DNA of 64,000 bases from Phaeodactylibacter xiamenensis (GTDB lineage Bacteria > Bacteroidota > Bacteroidia > Chitinophagales > Saprospiraceae), in the NCBI RefSeq assembly GCF_000759025.1, contig NZ_JPOS01000019.1, positions 121,948-185,947 of the forward strand, written 5' to 3'. Both the position numbers and the translations under genes were made by a program. Positions 19,049 to 27,789 of the stretch are shown in pieces. Each line of letters begins with the position of its first letter. Positions within the stretch are counted from its first letter, which is position 1. The notes beneath the pieces are model-generated. The model did no database searches and had not been told where the DNA came from. It worked only from the letters and a program-made list of their open reading frames with translations.

Positions 19049-22000
19049 ATGCACAACTTGTTTAACCTTCGAAAAAAGCAGTACCCCCCACAGCCTGCGC
19101 TTCTGATGAGCCTGTTACTGGCGATTATGCTATTCGCAATCAACCAGGCCCGGGCCACTGATCATGGTACGGAAGCTTACCAGATGCCTACTTGCTCGGC
19201 ACCTGTACTGAACCCGGTACAGTACAATTGCAACGGGTCGGTGACAATAAGTTGGGCATCAGCTCCTGGTGCGAATACCTATTCTGCCGATATTATGAAT
19301 CAGGGTAATCCTGTCCTTGATTTTGCGAATATGACGGATACCTTCTTTACGGTAGCTCCCGGCTCACTTACACCCGGCACGGATTACACCTTCGCAGTGA
19401 CCTCAGAGTGCGATAACAGCACTGCGGCTTCCATTCAGGGCATTATTGAGGGTGGTGAGATTCAAAACCTGCTGCCGGTGTTGAGCGTTGCCGGCTCAGA
19501 AGGGACATCCTGCCCGGAGGCAACGGATGGTATGGCCATGCTCGTGGTCAATGATCAAAGCTGCGGTGCTGTTTACAGCATCACGGTTAATGGAGTGACG
19601 CAGAGTACAACGAGCAGTAACTTCGTTACTTTTAGTAACCTGGCCGTAGGAAGCTATACGGCGACGCTAACGTTAGTTGACCCAGGTACGTGCAACCTGA
19701 ACAGCAGCTGTGTGGATGGCATAAGCGTAGATTTCTCTATTGCCTCTACAGATGACGAGATGCCATCGCTTGATATTACCTCCAATATCGGTATTACACC
19801 ACCAGCTACCTCTACCTTCAACTTGCCGGAGGGCAATTGTGGCTTACAGTTCTTGTGGTTGATTACTACCAGCGATAACTGCAACAATGCTCAGGTGAGT
19901 GCTACCATTCAAACCTTTACCAATAATACAGCTGTATTTCCAGGGGGCAGTGTCAGCCTGATTAATACCGGCGATGCCTATGTGTTGGAGGGGTTCGCTG
20001 CCATTGGTACTAATATACTCACCATCACTTCGTCTGATCAGGATGGCAATCAGGTTACGGCTGAATTCGAAATCGAGATTGTAGACAACCGGCCTCCGGT
20101 CTTTCAGGGCCCTGACGGCCTGTTGGTACAGACCCCTTCCTGTGATAATGAAGTGCCCGTCAACTGGTCAGTCATCGCTATTGATGATTGCGATATAGAT
20201 GCCGAAATCATTCAAACGCAGGGCCCTGCCTCTGGTTCTTATCTGAACCCTGGCACCTACACTGTCGGCTATGAAGCCTTTGATGATTATGGCAATACGG
20301 CTATCTACAGCTTTGATATTACAGTGGTACAGGGAGACAGCCCGGCGCCGATCGTGGACGTAAGCGGCAATACACAGTATACGGTAACAGCCTGTGAGAC
20401 GGATGCATTTGTCATCTTCTCCGGTAATATTTTTGACTGCAACATCACGCCCGGCACTAACGTGCAGCCCGATATTGAAGTAACAGGTGCGTCTTTGAAT
20501 GTAGGGTATACCAATGTGCAAAGCGGCTTTGCCTACTTTGAGCTTTCCGGGTTTCTGGACCCTGGGTTCTACGGTGTCAATGTATCTTATCAGGGCGTGG
20601 AAGTGAGCAACATCCTGCTGGAAGTTGTGCAGGAAGCAGATCTTCCGGCGGAGATTGCCTTACCCGGTAACTTCACCTACGCATTGCCTTACTGCCAGGA
20701 TTCTCTTTGGATCAACATGCAGGTGCAGGTTACTGATGATTGCGATGAAGTCATCAGCAGCGATGATCTTACCACTACCCTCAACGGCAATCCCCTTGAT
20801 TTTGATGCCGACCTTTCGGAGCAGGGGAATTTTGTCTACCCGATATTGCTGACGCCAGATTTAGACAGCGCAGAACTACTGGTTATTTATAACGATGGAG
20901 CGGGCAATACCACAGAGGCATTCACCCGGCTCAATGTAACCAACAAGCCAGATACGATTGCCCCCATCATCATTTATCCTAATCAAAACCTGCAACAGCA
21001 TTTAAATGCCTGTGCAGAAAGCCTGACTGAAGTGTGTTTCCAGGTGAAGGCAGTGGATGACTGCTCTGATGAGGTCCCCCCCTTTATTCAGCTTATTGGC
21101 TCCGGAGGTTCTTTATTTCCAGTGACCAATACGGTAGGCGATACCTACTGTGCCAATATCAACCCGGGCCTTTACACCGTGAATATTATTGCTACCGATG
21201 AGTACGGCAATACACGGCAGGAGTCCTTCAGTATTGGAATTACACAAGACACTGCTCAGCTGGTTAATCTGGCGTGCAATGATCAGATCAACGTAGTTAC
21301 AGACGCGCAGTGCCAGCGCCTGATTACGCCAGATATGCTGCTCGACGGCAACTTTGGCTGCCTCACGGATGCGGACTTTAGCATTAGCATCGACGACGTG
21401 GACCCTTCCAACGGGGGGATTCTCGATGGTCATGGCTTATTCTCTTATGAAATTGAACTCGCACCTGGTGTGGATGTTGGTAACGGCTTTATCCCCTGCT
21501 GGGGCTATGTTAAAGGCATTGATAACAAAGCGCCCGAACTTACTGCCCCTGCTGATACCGATGAGGCTGTCATTAGCACTAATGGATTTGTGCTGCAAGG
21601 GAGCCTGGCAAATACCATGCCTACGCTCAATGCGCCCACTTACATTTGCCTGGATGGCTTGAGCGGCAATAGTACCCGTTACTACAACCTGCAAACGGTG
21701 GAAGTGGACGCAACCGGGTTTTATACTTTCCTGGTGACTTCCGACTTTGCAGACGGGCTCGTAGCCATGGCGCTTTTTGAGGGGAGCTACAGTGCTTCTA
21801 ACCCTTGTCACAATATTGTCGCGGAGGGCACAAATTTGCAAGGTACGACCGGCACGGGCATTCCTTATATTGCTTTAAATATACTGCTGACTGAAGGTAC
21901 CACCTATACCCTGCTCACAAGTTCTCAGCAGCCGGCACAAACCGGTAACTACACCTATACTATCCTTGCTGACGGACCAGGTCAAGCCGGGCTTTTCGAC

Positions 22001-25000
22001 ACCACTTTCAACTCAGCGATGGTAGAAACCGTGACGTTCTCACCATTTGTCCTTGCTCCCGTGACGTACAATCAACCGTTGTTTTGTGAAGACCTGGACT
22101 CCCTGCTCAATAACCCGAACAGCCTTCAGTACACCGGTTCACCGGTTATTGAAGATAACTGCGGGGATGTGGCGCTTTCTTTCGAAGATACCTACAGCCA
22201 TATTGGAGGCGACTGTGGCGTCACGGTGATTACCAGGACCTTCACTGCGACTGATGCAGCGGGTAACAGTTCTACTGCGGTGCAAACCATTACCCTGCAA
22301 CGCCCTGATCCTGAAGTGGATGTCAACCTGCCAACCAACAACCTGCCTATTGATTGCCAGGCAACTTACGCGACACTGCCTAACGGCTACCCCTCGCCGA
22401 CAGTCACAGGCTACCCTTATATCAATACTGTTTTTGGGGTGGTAGAGCTCAATTATGCCTTCTGCGATGTAGCAGCTACTTTTCAGGATGGGGCCCAGAT
22501 TCCACTCTGTGCAGGCGCTTATAAGTTTGCCCGCACCTGGCAAATATTTGACTGGTGCGACATGAGCACGCTCTATACCTATCAGCAGTGGATCAAGGTC
22601 GGCGACTTTTCCGCACCTATCGTAACCGCACCGGATATCGACTACAACGGAGATGGCGAAATTGATATGCCGGTCTTCTCTAACAGCCCCTTCAGCTGTG
22701 AGGCCGCCTTTGAGGCGCCACTCCCCGTAGTGGAGGAGAACTGCTCCGACTATGAAGTGCATACCGCTATTGTGCGGGAAGATATCGACAGCACATTTAA
22801 CAGCAACGGTCAATTGATCGGTACAGAAACAGATACCGTAGTGGTGCGAGTCATCGGGTGGAATGCTCCGAGCCGTGTAGTCTCTGGCATACCCATTGGA
22901 GACTATTTCTTCCGCTACATCGTAACGGATGGCTGTGGCAACAGCACAACGCGGTTCTTCCCTTTCGTAGTGGAAGACAATGTAGCGCCGACGGCAGTTT
23001 GTGATCAGAATACAGTCGTTTCCATTGGTGGGCAGGACTACGGCCGTGTCTACGCCGAAGATATCAACAATGGCTCATGGGACAACTGCGGTGTAGAGAA
23101 CCTGGCAGTCCGCCGCAATGGCTACAACAATCAAACCGCCAGCTGTGGGAACGATTTTTCCAACTTTGGCCCCTACGTAGACTTCTTCTGCTGCGATGCC
23201 GGGCAGCCTGTCATGGTAGAATTACGGGTTGTGGATGTCAATGGCAACATCAATACCTGCATGGTGCAGGTGGTACCAGGGGAACTTGCTGTGCCTGACT
23301 GTATTGCTCCGGCTGATGTTACCGTTGATTGTACAGACCTGCCACTGGCTTTTGACGTAGAAAACCCTGTAGCGCTTGAGCAGCTGTTTGGCACGGCGAC
23401 CGCCAACGATAACTGCGGTGCCATCACTACGGAACTGACACCAATTGTAAACATGAACTGCAATGCCGGCACCATTCTACGCCGTTTCACTGCCACAGAT
23501 GGATTTGGTAACGTGAGCACCGGTGACTGCCAGCAGCTGATCACAGTAGAACAGGTGCACAATTATGAAATTCGCTTCCCGGCAGACAATGCCGCGGTTT
23601 GCGGGGCTACTCAGGCTGATACCGTTACTTATAGTGCTTTGGGTTGCGATATGCTTGCCGTTAGTTCAGAAGATGAAATTTTTGAACCTACCAACGGGGA
23701 GTGCTACAAAATCTACCGTACCTGGCGGGTAATGAACTGGTGCCAGTACGATGGCGTAAGCGATCCTTTCATCGTGAGCCGTGATCCGGACTGCGATACG
23801 GAGAATGGAGAGGAAGCCGTGTTTGTCCTTCACCGCCCGGATGGCTTTACCTACATCGACCGCGATAATGACGAAACGGAGCCTAACAATAATCCACTTG
23901 CCAGCGAAAACCTTTGCCAGGGCTTTGACGACTACTGGCAGCGGGCAGACTACGATGGCGGTTTCTACCAGTACACACAGATTATCTCTGTGTTTGACGA
24001 AGCTGCACCAACGATCAACTTTACACCGGCTTCTCCTTTCTGTAGCCTGGACAACGAGACCTGTGAAGGCCAGGTGGACTACACCTTCAGCGTCAGCGAC
24101 GATTGCGTGATGGGTACGGCCAATAACGATATCCTGGAAGTACGTGTATTCCTGGATGCCGGAAACAATGGTTCTTTGGATATGGAGCTTACACTAACCG
24201 ATATGGTAGTAGCCAACTTCCCGAGCTATGAAATCACCGGGTCCTTTCCAATCGGTAGCCACCGCTTTGAGGTGCAGGTAAGCGATGGTTGTGGCAATAG
24301 CACGGTACAGAGCCTGCCTTTTGAAGTGGTTGATTGTGCAACACCTACATTGTCTTGCCTGAACGGACTGGCAGTAGAGCTTGATGCCTACGACTCTGAT
24401 GGTGATGGCGTGGCAGATAGCGGTATCGGTGATGTATGGGCAGATGACTTTGTGATCGGGGATCTTACAGACTGCTCCGGCGAAGTCACTTATTCTATCA
24501 ACCGCCTGGGCGATCAGCCTAACATAGATAGCACCGGCATCTATTTCAGCTGTGCAGACACTGGTCTCGTTATGGTGGAAGTCTATGCATGGGATCCTGT
24601 TGGCAACAGCACAAGCTGTGAAACCTTCCTCTTTGTGCAGGATAATGCTAATTATTGCAGCGGTGCTCAGCCTACTGCTGCCGCAGCGGGCAGTATTGAA
24701 ACACCGGCAGGCGCCCATGTGGAGGAAGTGGAAATTAACCTGAGCGGACAGAACGGCGGATGGCTGGTGACGGGTGCAGATGGTTCCTTTACCTTTGAAG
24801 GGCTCACACCGGGGCAGGACTACACTGTCACCCCGTCACGGGATGGCGATGACCTGAATGGCGTTTCCACCTTCGACCTCCTACTTATGAATAAGCATAT
24901 TCTGGGTATTCAGCCCTTTAGTACGCCTTACCAGATTATTGCAGCAGACGTCAACAACTCGGGCAATGTGTCCACACTTGACATGATCGTACTGCGCAAG

Positions 25001-25930
25001 CTCATCTTGGGCGACGAAGTGGAACTGACCAACAACAGCAGCTGGCGGTTTGTAGAGGCAGATTACATCTTCCCCAATCCATCCAACCCCTGGGCAGAGC
25101 AGTTCCCCGAGGTGCTGAACATCAATGATATCCCTCAGGCAGGCATTGCTAATGCCAACTTCGTAGCAATTAAGATTGGGGATGTCAATGGCGATGCCCA
25201 GCCTAACAACCTGGTAGGTATTGATGAGCGAGACTTTGACGGGGTCTTCGTCCTCAACCTGGAAGACCGTCGATTGGAAGCCGGCGATGAGCACACCATC
25301 TATATCACATCCGAGGATATCCAGTCAGTAGGTGGTTACCAGGGTACGCTTTTCTTCGAAGAAGAGGCGGTAGAGCTTATGGATGTCATCCCGGGCCGTA
25401 TGGACTCGAAGTATATCGGTACCTCCTTCACGAGCCACGGTATGGTTACCCTGAGCTGGAATAAGTCAGAAGATGAACTGGCCGACTATTTTGGGCCGAA
25501 TGACGTCTTATTCTCCATCAAGCTGCGGGCAAAGTCAAACCTGATTCTCAGTGAAGTAATGCGGACAAATTCCCGGGTGACCATTGCGGAAGCCTACAGC
25601 GAGCGTGGTGACTTGTATGAGTTCGGGCTTGAGTTTTACGGCCGCATAAACGGAGCTAATGCCAATAACCGGTTTGAGCTGCACCAAAACTACCCTAACC
25701 CCTTCCGCGACGAAACCGTAATTGGCTTTGAATTGCCTGAGGCAGTACGCTATTTACTGACCATCAGTGATATAGCGGGGCGTGTGGTCAAGACGATCGA
25801 GCAGGATGGCCAAAAGGGGTACAATGCGGTCACGCTAAATAAAGCGGGCTTACCCGAAGGTATATTGCAGTACACCTTGCAGGCCGGAACGCATGTGGGA
25901 ACAAAGCGCATGATGATATTGGCAGACTAA
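19049..25930 (+). CDS. Giant Cys-rich HYR/FN3-like surface protein with dockerin-like region and T9SS sorting domain
   Basis: 2,293 residues. Signal peptide 1-36 (hydrophobic LLMSLLLAIMLFAINQ, cleavage after ARA). Then an FN3-like module, and through about residue 1880 many 80-120 residue modules of HYR type, recognised by the recurring D-x-C or DNCG motif, TATDGFGN/VTDGCGNST ends and paired Cys. Around 860-960 is a pre-peptidase-like beta module. After about 1890 comes a CarboxypepD_reg-like module (VTGADGSFTFEGLTPGQDYTV), a dockerin-like Ca2+ pair (DVNNSGNVSTLDMIVLRKLI and DVNGDAQPN), a cohesin-like domain, and the C-terminal sorting domain (LHQNYPNPFRDETVIGFELP to the end) for type IX secretion. 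Likely an extracellular adhesin or matrix protein. Possibly controlled by the adjacent sigma-54 regulator. Confidence 0.9.
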   Translation: MHNLFNLRKKQYPPQPALLMSLLLAIMLFAINQARATDHGTEAYQMPTCSAPVLNPVQYNCNGSVTISWASAPGANTYSADIMNQGNPVLDFANMTDTFFTVAPGSLTPGTDYTFAVTSECDNSTAASIQGIIEGGEIQNLLPVLSVAGSEGTSCPEATDGMAMLVVNDQSCGAVYSITVNGVTQSTTSSNFVTFSNLAVGSYTATLTLVDPGTCNLNSSCVDGISVDFSIASTDDEMPSLDITSNIGITPPATSTFNLPEGNCGLQFLWLITTSDNCNNAQVSATIQTFTNNTAVFPGGSVSLINTGDAYVLEGFAAIGTNILTITSSDQDGNQVTAEFEIEIVDNRPPVFQGPDGLLVQTPSCDNEVPVNWSVIAIDDCDIDAEIIQTQGPASGSYLNPGTYTVGYEAFDDYGNTAIYSFDITVVQGDSPAPIVDVSGNTQYTVTACETDAFVIFSGNIFDCNITPGTNVQPDIEVTGASLNVGYTNVQSGFAYFELSGFLDPGFYGVNVSYQGVEVSNILLEVVQEADLPAEIALPGNFTYALPYCQDSLWINMQVQVTDDCDEVISSDDLTTTLNGNPLDFDADLSEQGNFVYPILLTPDLDSAELLVIYNDGAGNTTEAFTRLNVTNKPDTIAPIIIYPNQNLQQHLNACAESLTEVCFQVKAVDDCSDEVPPFIQLIGSGGSLFPVTNTVGDTYCANINPGLYTVNIIATDEYGNTRQESFSIGITQDTAQLVNLACNDQINVVTDAQCQRLITPDMLLDGNFGCLTDADFSISIDDVDPSNGGILDGHGLFSYEIELAPGVDVGNGFIPCWGYVKGIDNKAPELTAPADTDEAVISTNGFVLQGSLANTMPTLNAPTYICLDGLSGNSTRYYNLQTVEVDATGFYTFLVTSDFADGLVAMALFEGSYSASNPCHNIVAEGTNLQGTTGTGIPYIALNILLTEGTTYTLLTSSQQPAQTGNYTYTILADGPGQAGLFDTTFNSAMVETVTFSPFVLAPVTYNQPLFCEDLDSLLNNPNSLQYTGSPVIEDNCGDVALSFEDTYSHIGGDCGVTVITRTFTATDAAGNSSTAVQTITLQRPDPEVDVNLPTNNLPIDCQATYATLPNGYPSPTVTGYPYINTVFGVVELNYAFCDVAATFQDGAQIPLCAGAYKFARTWQIFDWCDMSTLYTYQQWIKVGDFSAPIVTAPDIDYNGDGEIDMPVFSNSPFSCEAAFEAPLPVVEENCSDYEVHTAIVREDIDSTFNSNGQLIGTETDTVVVRVIGWNAPSRVVSGIPIGDYFFRYIVTDGCGNSTTRFFPFVVEDNVAPTAVCDQNTVVSIGGQDYGRVYAEDINNGSWDNCGVENLAVRRNGYNNQTASCGNDFSNFGPYVDFFCCDAGQPVMVELRVVDVNGNINTCMVQVVPGELAVPDCIAPADVTVDCTDLPLAFDVENPVALEQLFGTATANDNCGAITTELTPIVNMNCNAGTILRRFTATDGFGNVSTGDCQQLITVEQVHNYEIRFPADNAAVCGATQADTVTYSALGCDMLAVSSEDEIFEPTNGECYKIYRTWRVMNWCQYDGVSDPFIVSRDPDCDTENGEEAVFVLHRPDGFTYIDRDNDETEPNNNPLASENLCQGFDDYWQRADYDGGFYQYTQIISVFDEAAPTINFTPASPFCSLDNETCEGQVDYTFSVSDDCVMGTANNDILEVRVFLDAGNNGSLDMELTLTDMVVANFPSYEITGSFPIGSHRFEVQVSDGCGNSTVQSLPFEVVDCATPTLSCLNGLAVELDAYDSDGDGVADSGIGDVWADDFVIGDLTDCSGEVTYSINRLGDQPNIDSTGIYFSCADTGLVMVEVYAWDPVGNSTSCETFLFVQDNANYCSGAQPTAAAAGSIETPAGAHVEEVEINLSGQNGGWLVTGADGSFTFEGLTPGQDYTVTPSRDGDDLNGVSTFDLLLMNKHILGIQPFSTPYQIIAADVNNSGNVSTLDMIVLRKLILGDEVELTNNSSWRFVEADYIFPNPSNPWAEQFPEVLNINDIPQAGIANANFVAIKIGDVNGDAQPNNLVGIDERDFDGVFVLNLEDRRLEAGDEHTIYITSEDIQSVGGYQGTLFFEEEAVELMDVIPGRMDSKYIGTSFTSHGMVTLSWNKSEDELADYFGPNDVLFSIKLRAKSNLILSEVMRTNSRVTIAEAYSERGDLYEFGLEFYGRINGANANNRFELHQNYPNPFRDETVIGFELPEAVRYLLTISDIAGRVVKTIEQDGQKGYNAVTLNKAGLPEGILQYTLQAGTHVGTKRMMILAD

Positions 25931-25976
25931 GGATTCGGGCCTGTGCCAAACGATAAATATAGTGTTTCATGATGAT

Positions 25977-26008
25977 GCCGGGCGTACAGAATGTGCGCCT
26001 GGCTTTTT
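25977..26008 (+). terminator. Intrinsic terminator of the giant gene
   Basis: Stem 25977-25987 / 25993-26003 (11 bp with two G-T pairs), 5-nt loop, followed by TTTTT. Confidence 0.75.
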
Positions 26009-26025
26009 CATATGGTATACCGGAC

Positions 26026-26059
26026 AAAAAAATGGGGATGCCCCGGAAGGCACCCCCCA
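26026..26059 (-). terminator. Intrinsic terminator for the minus-strand RRM gene
   Basis: Stem 26033-26042 / 26049-26059 with one mismatch and one bulge; seven A at 26026-26032 give a U-tail on the minus strand. Confidence 0.55.
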
Positions 26060-26118
26060 AAATGGATTATTAAGGGTAAGCAAGTTTATGAATTCACCTG
26101 CTTATCGCAATTTTCATT

Positions 26119-26281
26119 AGATTTTATTAATGTAGGTTTTGTATAGACCATGGATTAGGATTTTTTGCCAGATCAAAGAGCACCCGGAACCTCGTAGCCT
26201 TAGCTACGAAGGTGAGGACGTGATGCAGAGCTGGCGAAAAAGGCAATTCAGGGGCATACAAAATTTACTTTAATAAAATCT
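26119..26281. repeat. 163-bp imperfect palindrome (MITE-like or bidirectional 3' structure)
   Basis: Three nested inverted pairs share one centre at about 26200: 26119-26144 with 26256-26281 (23 of 26 matching), 26161-26171 with 26231-26241, and a perfect 7-bp stem TCGTAGC/GCTACGA (26192-26198 / 26203-26209) with loop CTTA. The right edge is 2 bp from the RRM gene stop. It encodes no protein. It may be a small non-autonomous mobile palindrome or a structured 3' UTR between convergent genes. Confidence 0.75.
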
Positions 26282-26282
26282 A

Positions 26283-26825
26283 TTAATACCGGTTATTGTT
26301 ATCCCGGTCATTGTCCTTTCGGTAATCGTCGCGCCGTCCGCCACTGTAGTCATCGCGGTCCCGGCGGTCGCGCCCTCCACCGTAATCATCTCTGCGCCCG
26401 CCACCGTAGCCGCCGCGATCGCGCCCGCCGCCATAGTCATTTCTGCGGCCACCGCCGCCACCTCCACCGTAGCCACCACGGTCGCGTCCGCCACCGTAGT
26501 CATCTCTGCGCCCGCCGTAGCCACCCCGGCCACGGCCACCGCCGCCGCCGCCGAAACCGCCGCGTCCGCCACCACCACGTTTTTCGCGAGGCTCTGCTTT
26601 TTTCACTACAATTGTGTTGCCGTCCAGGTCAGACTCGTTAAGCGCTTCGATTGCACTCATAGCCTGCTCGTCATCTGGCATTTCTACAAAGCCAAAGCCC
26701 CGGGATTTACCGGTAAAGTGATCATTAATGACTTTGGCGGAGTCCACCTCTCCGTAAGCTTCAAAAGCAGTGCGCAGACCGTCACTGTCTGTATCAAAAT
26801 TAAGCTTAGCAACAAAAATATTCAT
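26283..26825 (-). CDS. Glycine-rich RRM RNA-binding protein
   Basis: 180 residues from ATG 26825 (MNIFVAKLNF); the frame is open 81 bp upstream but the extension is not RRM-like. Residues 1-80 are a complete RNA recognition motif with RNP2 IFVAKL and RNP1 KSRGFGFVEM. Residues 85-180 are low complexity: Gly, Arg, Asp and Tyr in repeats such as GGRRDDYGGGRDRGGYGG. The layout matches cold-inducible RNA-binding proteins of plants, cyanobacteria and Bacteroidota; RGG-rich tails bind RNA and promote condensates. Probably single-gene transcription unit; leader region 26826 onward has no obvious TAnnTTTG promoter. Confidence 0.9.
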   Translation of the reverse strand: MNIFVAKLNFDTDSDGLRTAFEAYGEVDSAKVINDHFTGKSRGFGFVEMPDDEQAMSAIEALNESDLDGNTIVVKKAEPREKRGGGGRGGFGGGGGGRGRGGYGGRRDDYGGGRDRGGYGGGGGGGRRNDYGGGRDRGGYGGGRRDDYGGGRDRRDRDDYSGGRRDDYRKDNDRDNNNRY

Positions 26826-27315
26826 CACAAAAAAGTTGAAAAAGTGATTAGGAAAAGGTTGAAAATGAAAATCAGGGCTTACTACCCTCGTATACCGGGC
26901 GCACATATGGTGCGAAAAGCTTCTTATTGCATCAGTCTTGAGTTATTGGAGGCCTTTAAATATGGGCGGTCAACAGAAGGCTGGCTTAATAAGGCTGGTT
27001 GATGTTAGGTATAGCTGATTATACGGTAATTTTTTTTAAGCGGTCATAATGTGGTTAAATGTACATCGGTTATTACTATGGCTTTAATGAATCGGCTAAA
27101 TGCTTTGTGCAACGTTTCCTCAATTACAGGGCGTACCAATCTTTCTATTGCGTTGTATAAAGACCCACTCAATATAGGATAATTTCGGAATAAAAATCAA
27201 GTCAGGTTTGAAATGAGCAGAAGAAAGCGCTGAAATTGGCGCACAGGGTACCTCCCGGAAAGAGGCTCCTGTCACGGGTGAAAGCCGGCAGTCTTAGGTT
27301 TTGAAGTGTGAGCGA
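26826..27315. other. 490-bp intergenic region upstream of the RRM gene
   Basis: No gene on either strand that I trust. AT-rich near 27020-27120. It should hold the RRM gene promoter and a long leader, as is common for cold-inducible genes, but I found no clear promoter or structure. Confidence 0.4.
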
Positions 27316-27735
27316 TCAGTTTCCAGGCACATGAGTAGTGGCAAACAATCGTTTGATGCTGTATTTGCCAACACCGTTTGCCCAGACCATGAGGAGCCCG
27401 CCCACGATGGCAATATTTTTCATAAACATGATAGATTCCAGCCGGCGTTCTGGTTCCGGGTCCAGCCAAAAAGCATGTACAATAAAGGTGACAGGGATCC
27501 AGTAACAAAGGAGCATGAACATCGCGAGGCCTGTCCGGTAGCCAATAAGCAGCAGGGTGCCGCCCAGCGTGAGCAAAACGATGGCGCCCAACAGTTGGAG
27601 GTCCTGATGCCATTCCAGGCCATAGGCCGTCATCTTCTGTTTGGTGGCTTCGTAGTAGAAAATGGAGTCGTAGGCCTCATATAAAAAAATAAAGGCCAAT
27701 AGTCCTCTGCCCAGTAAATCCAGAATATCTTTCAT
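27316..27735 (-). CDS. DoxX family membrane protein
   Basis: 139 residues with four hydrophobic segments (near 5-22, 48-65, 70-92, 105-125). The N-terminal LLGRGLLAFIFLYEAYDSI and GLEWHQDLQLLGAIVLLTLGG resemble DoxX/TQO-small-subunit-like proteins, a four-helix family linked to redox or sulfur metabolism in some cases and otherwise uncharacterised. Catalytic residues are not defined. Fifty-four bp downstream of the FAD oxidoreductase stop region on the opposite side; both genes are on the minus strand but the oxidoreductase lies upstream and could be cotranscribed. Confidence 0.75.
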   Translation of the reverse strand: MKDILDLLGRGLLAFIFLYEAYDSIFYYEATKQKMTAYGLEWHQDLQLLGAIVLLTLGGTLLLIGYRTGLAMFMLLCYWIPVTFIVHAFWLDPEPERRLESIMFMKNIAIVGGLLMVWANGVGKYSIKRLFATTHVPGN

Positions 27736-27789
27736 CGGCTGTTATTTTTTAGCGGCCGCAAGGTAGGGTATTTTAGGGGATGAATGAGC

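Noticed and set aside
22139..22813. 224-codon open frame antisense to the giant gene
   Set aside because: Shadow of a repetitive coding region; no start context, domain or promoter.
26270..26578. Ala/Val-repeat reading frame on the minus strand
   Set aside because: It is another frame of the Gly/Arg-rich tail of the RRM protein.
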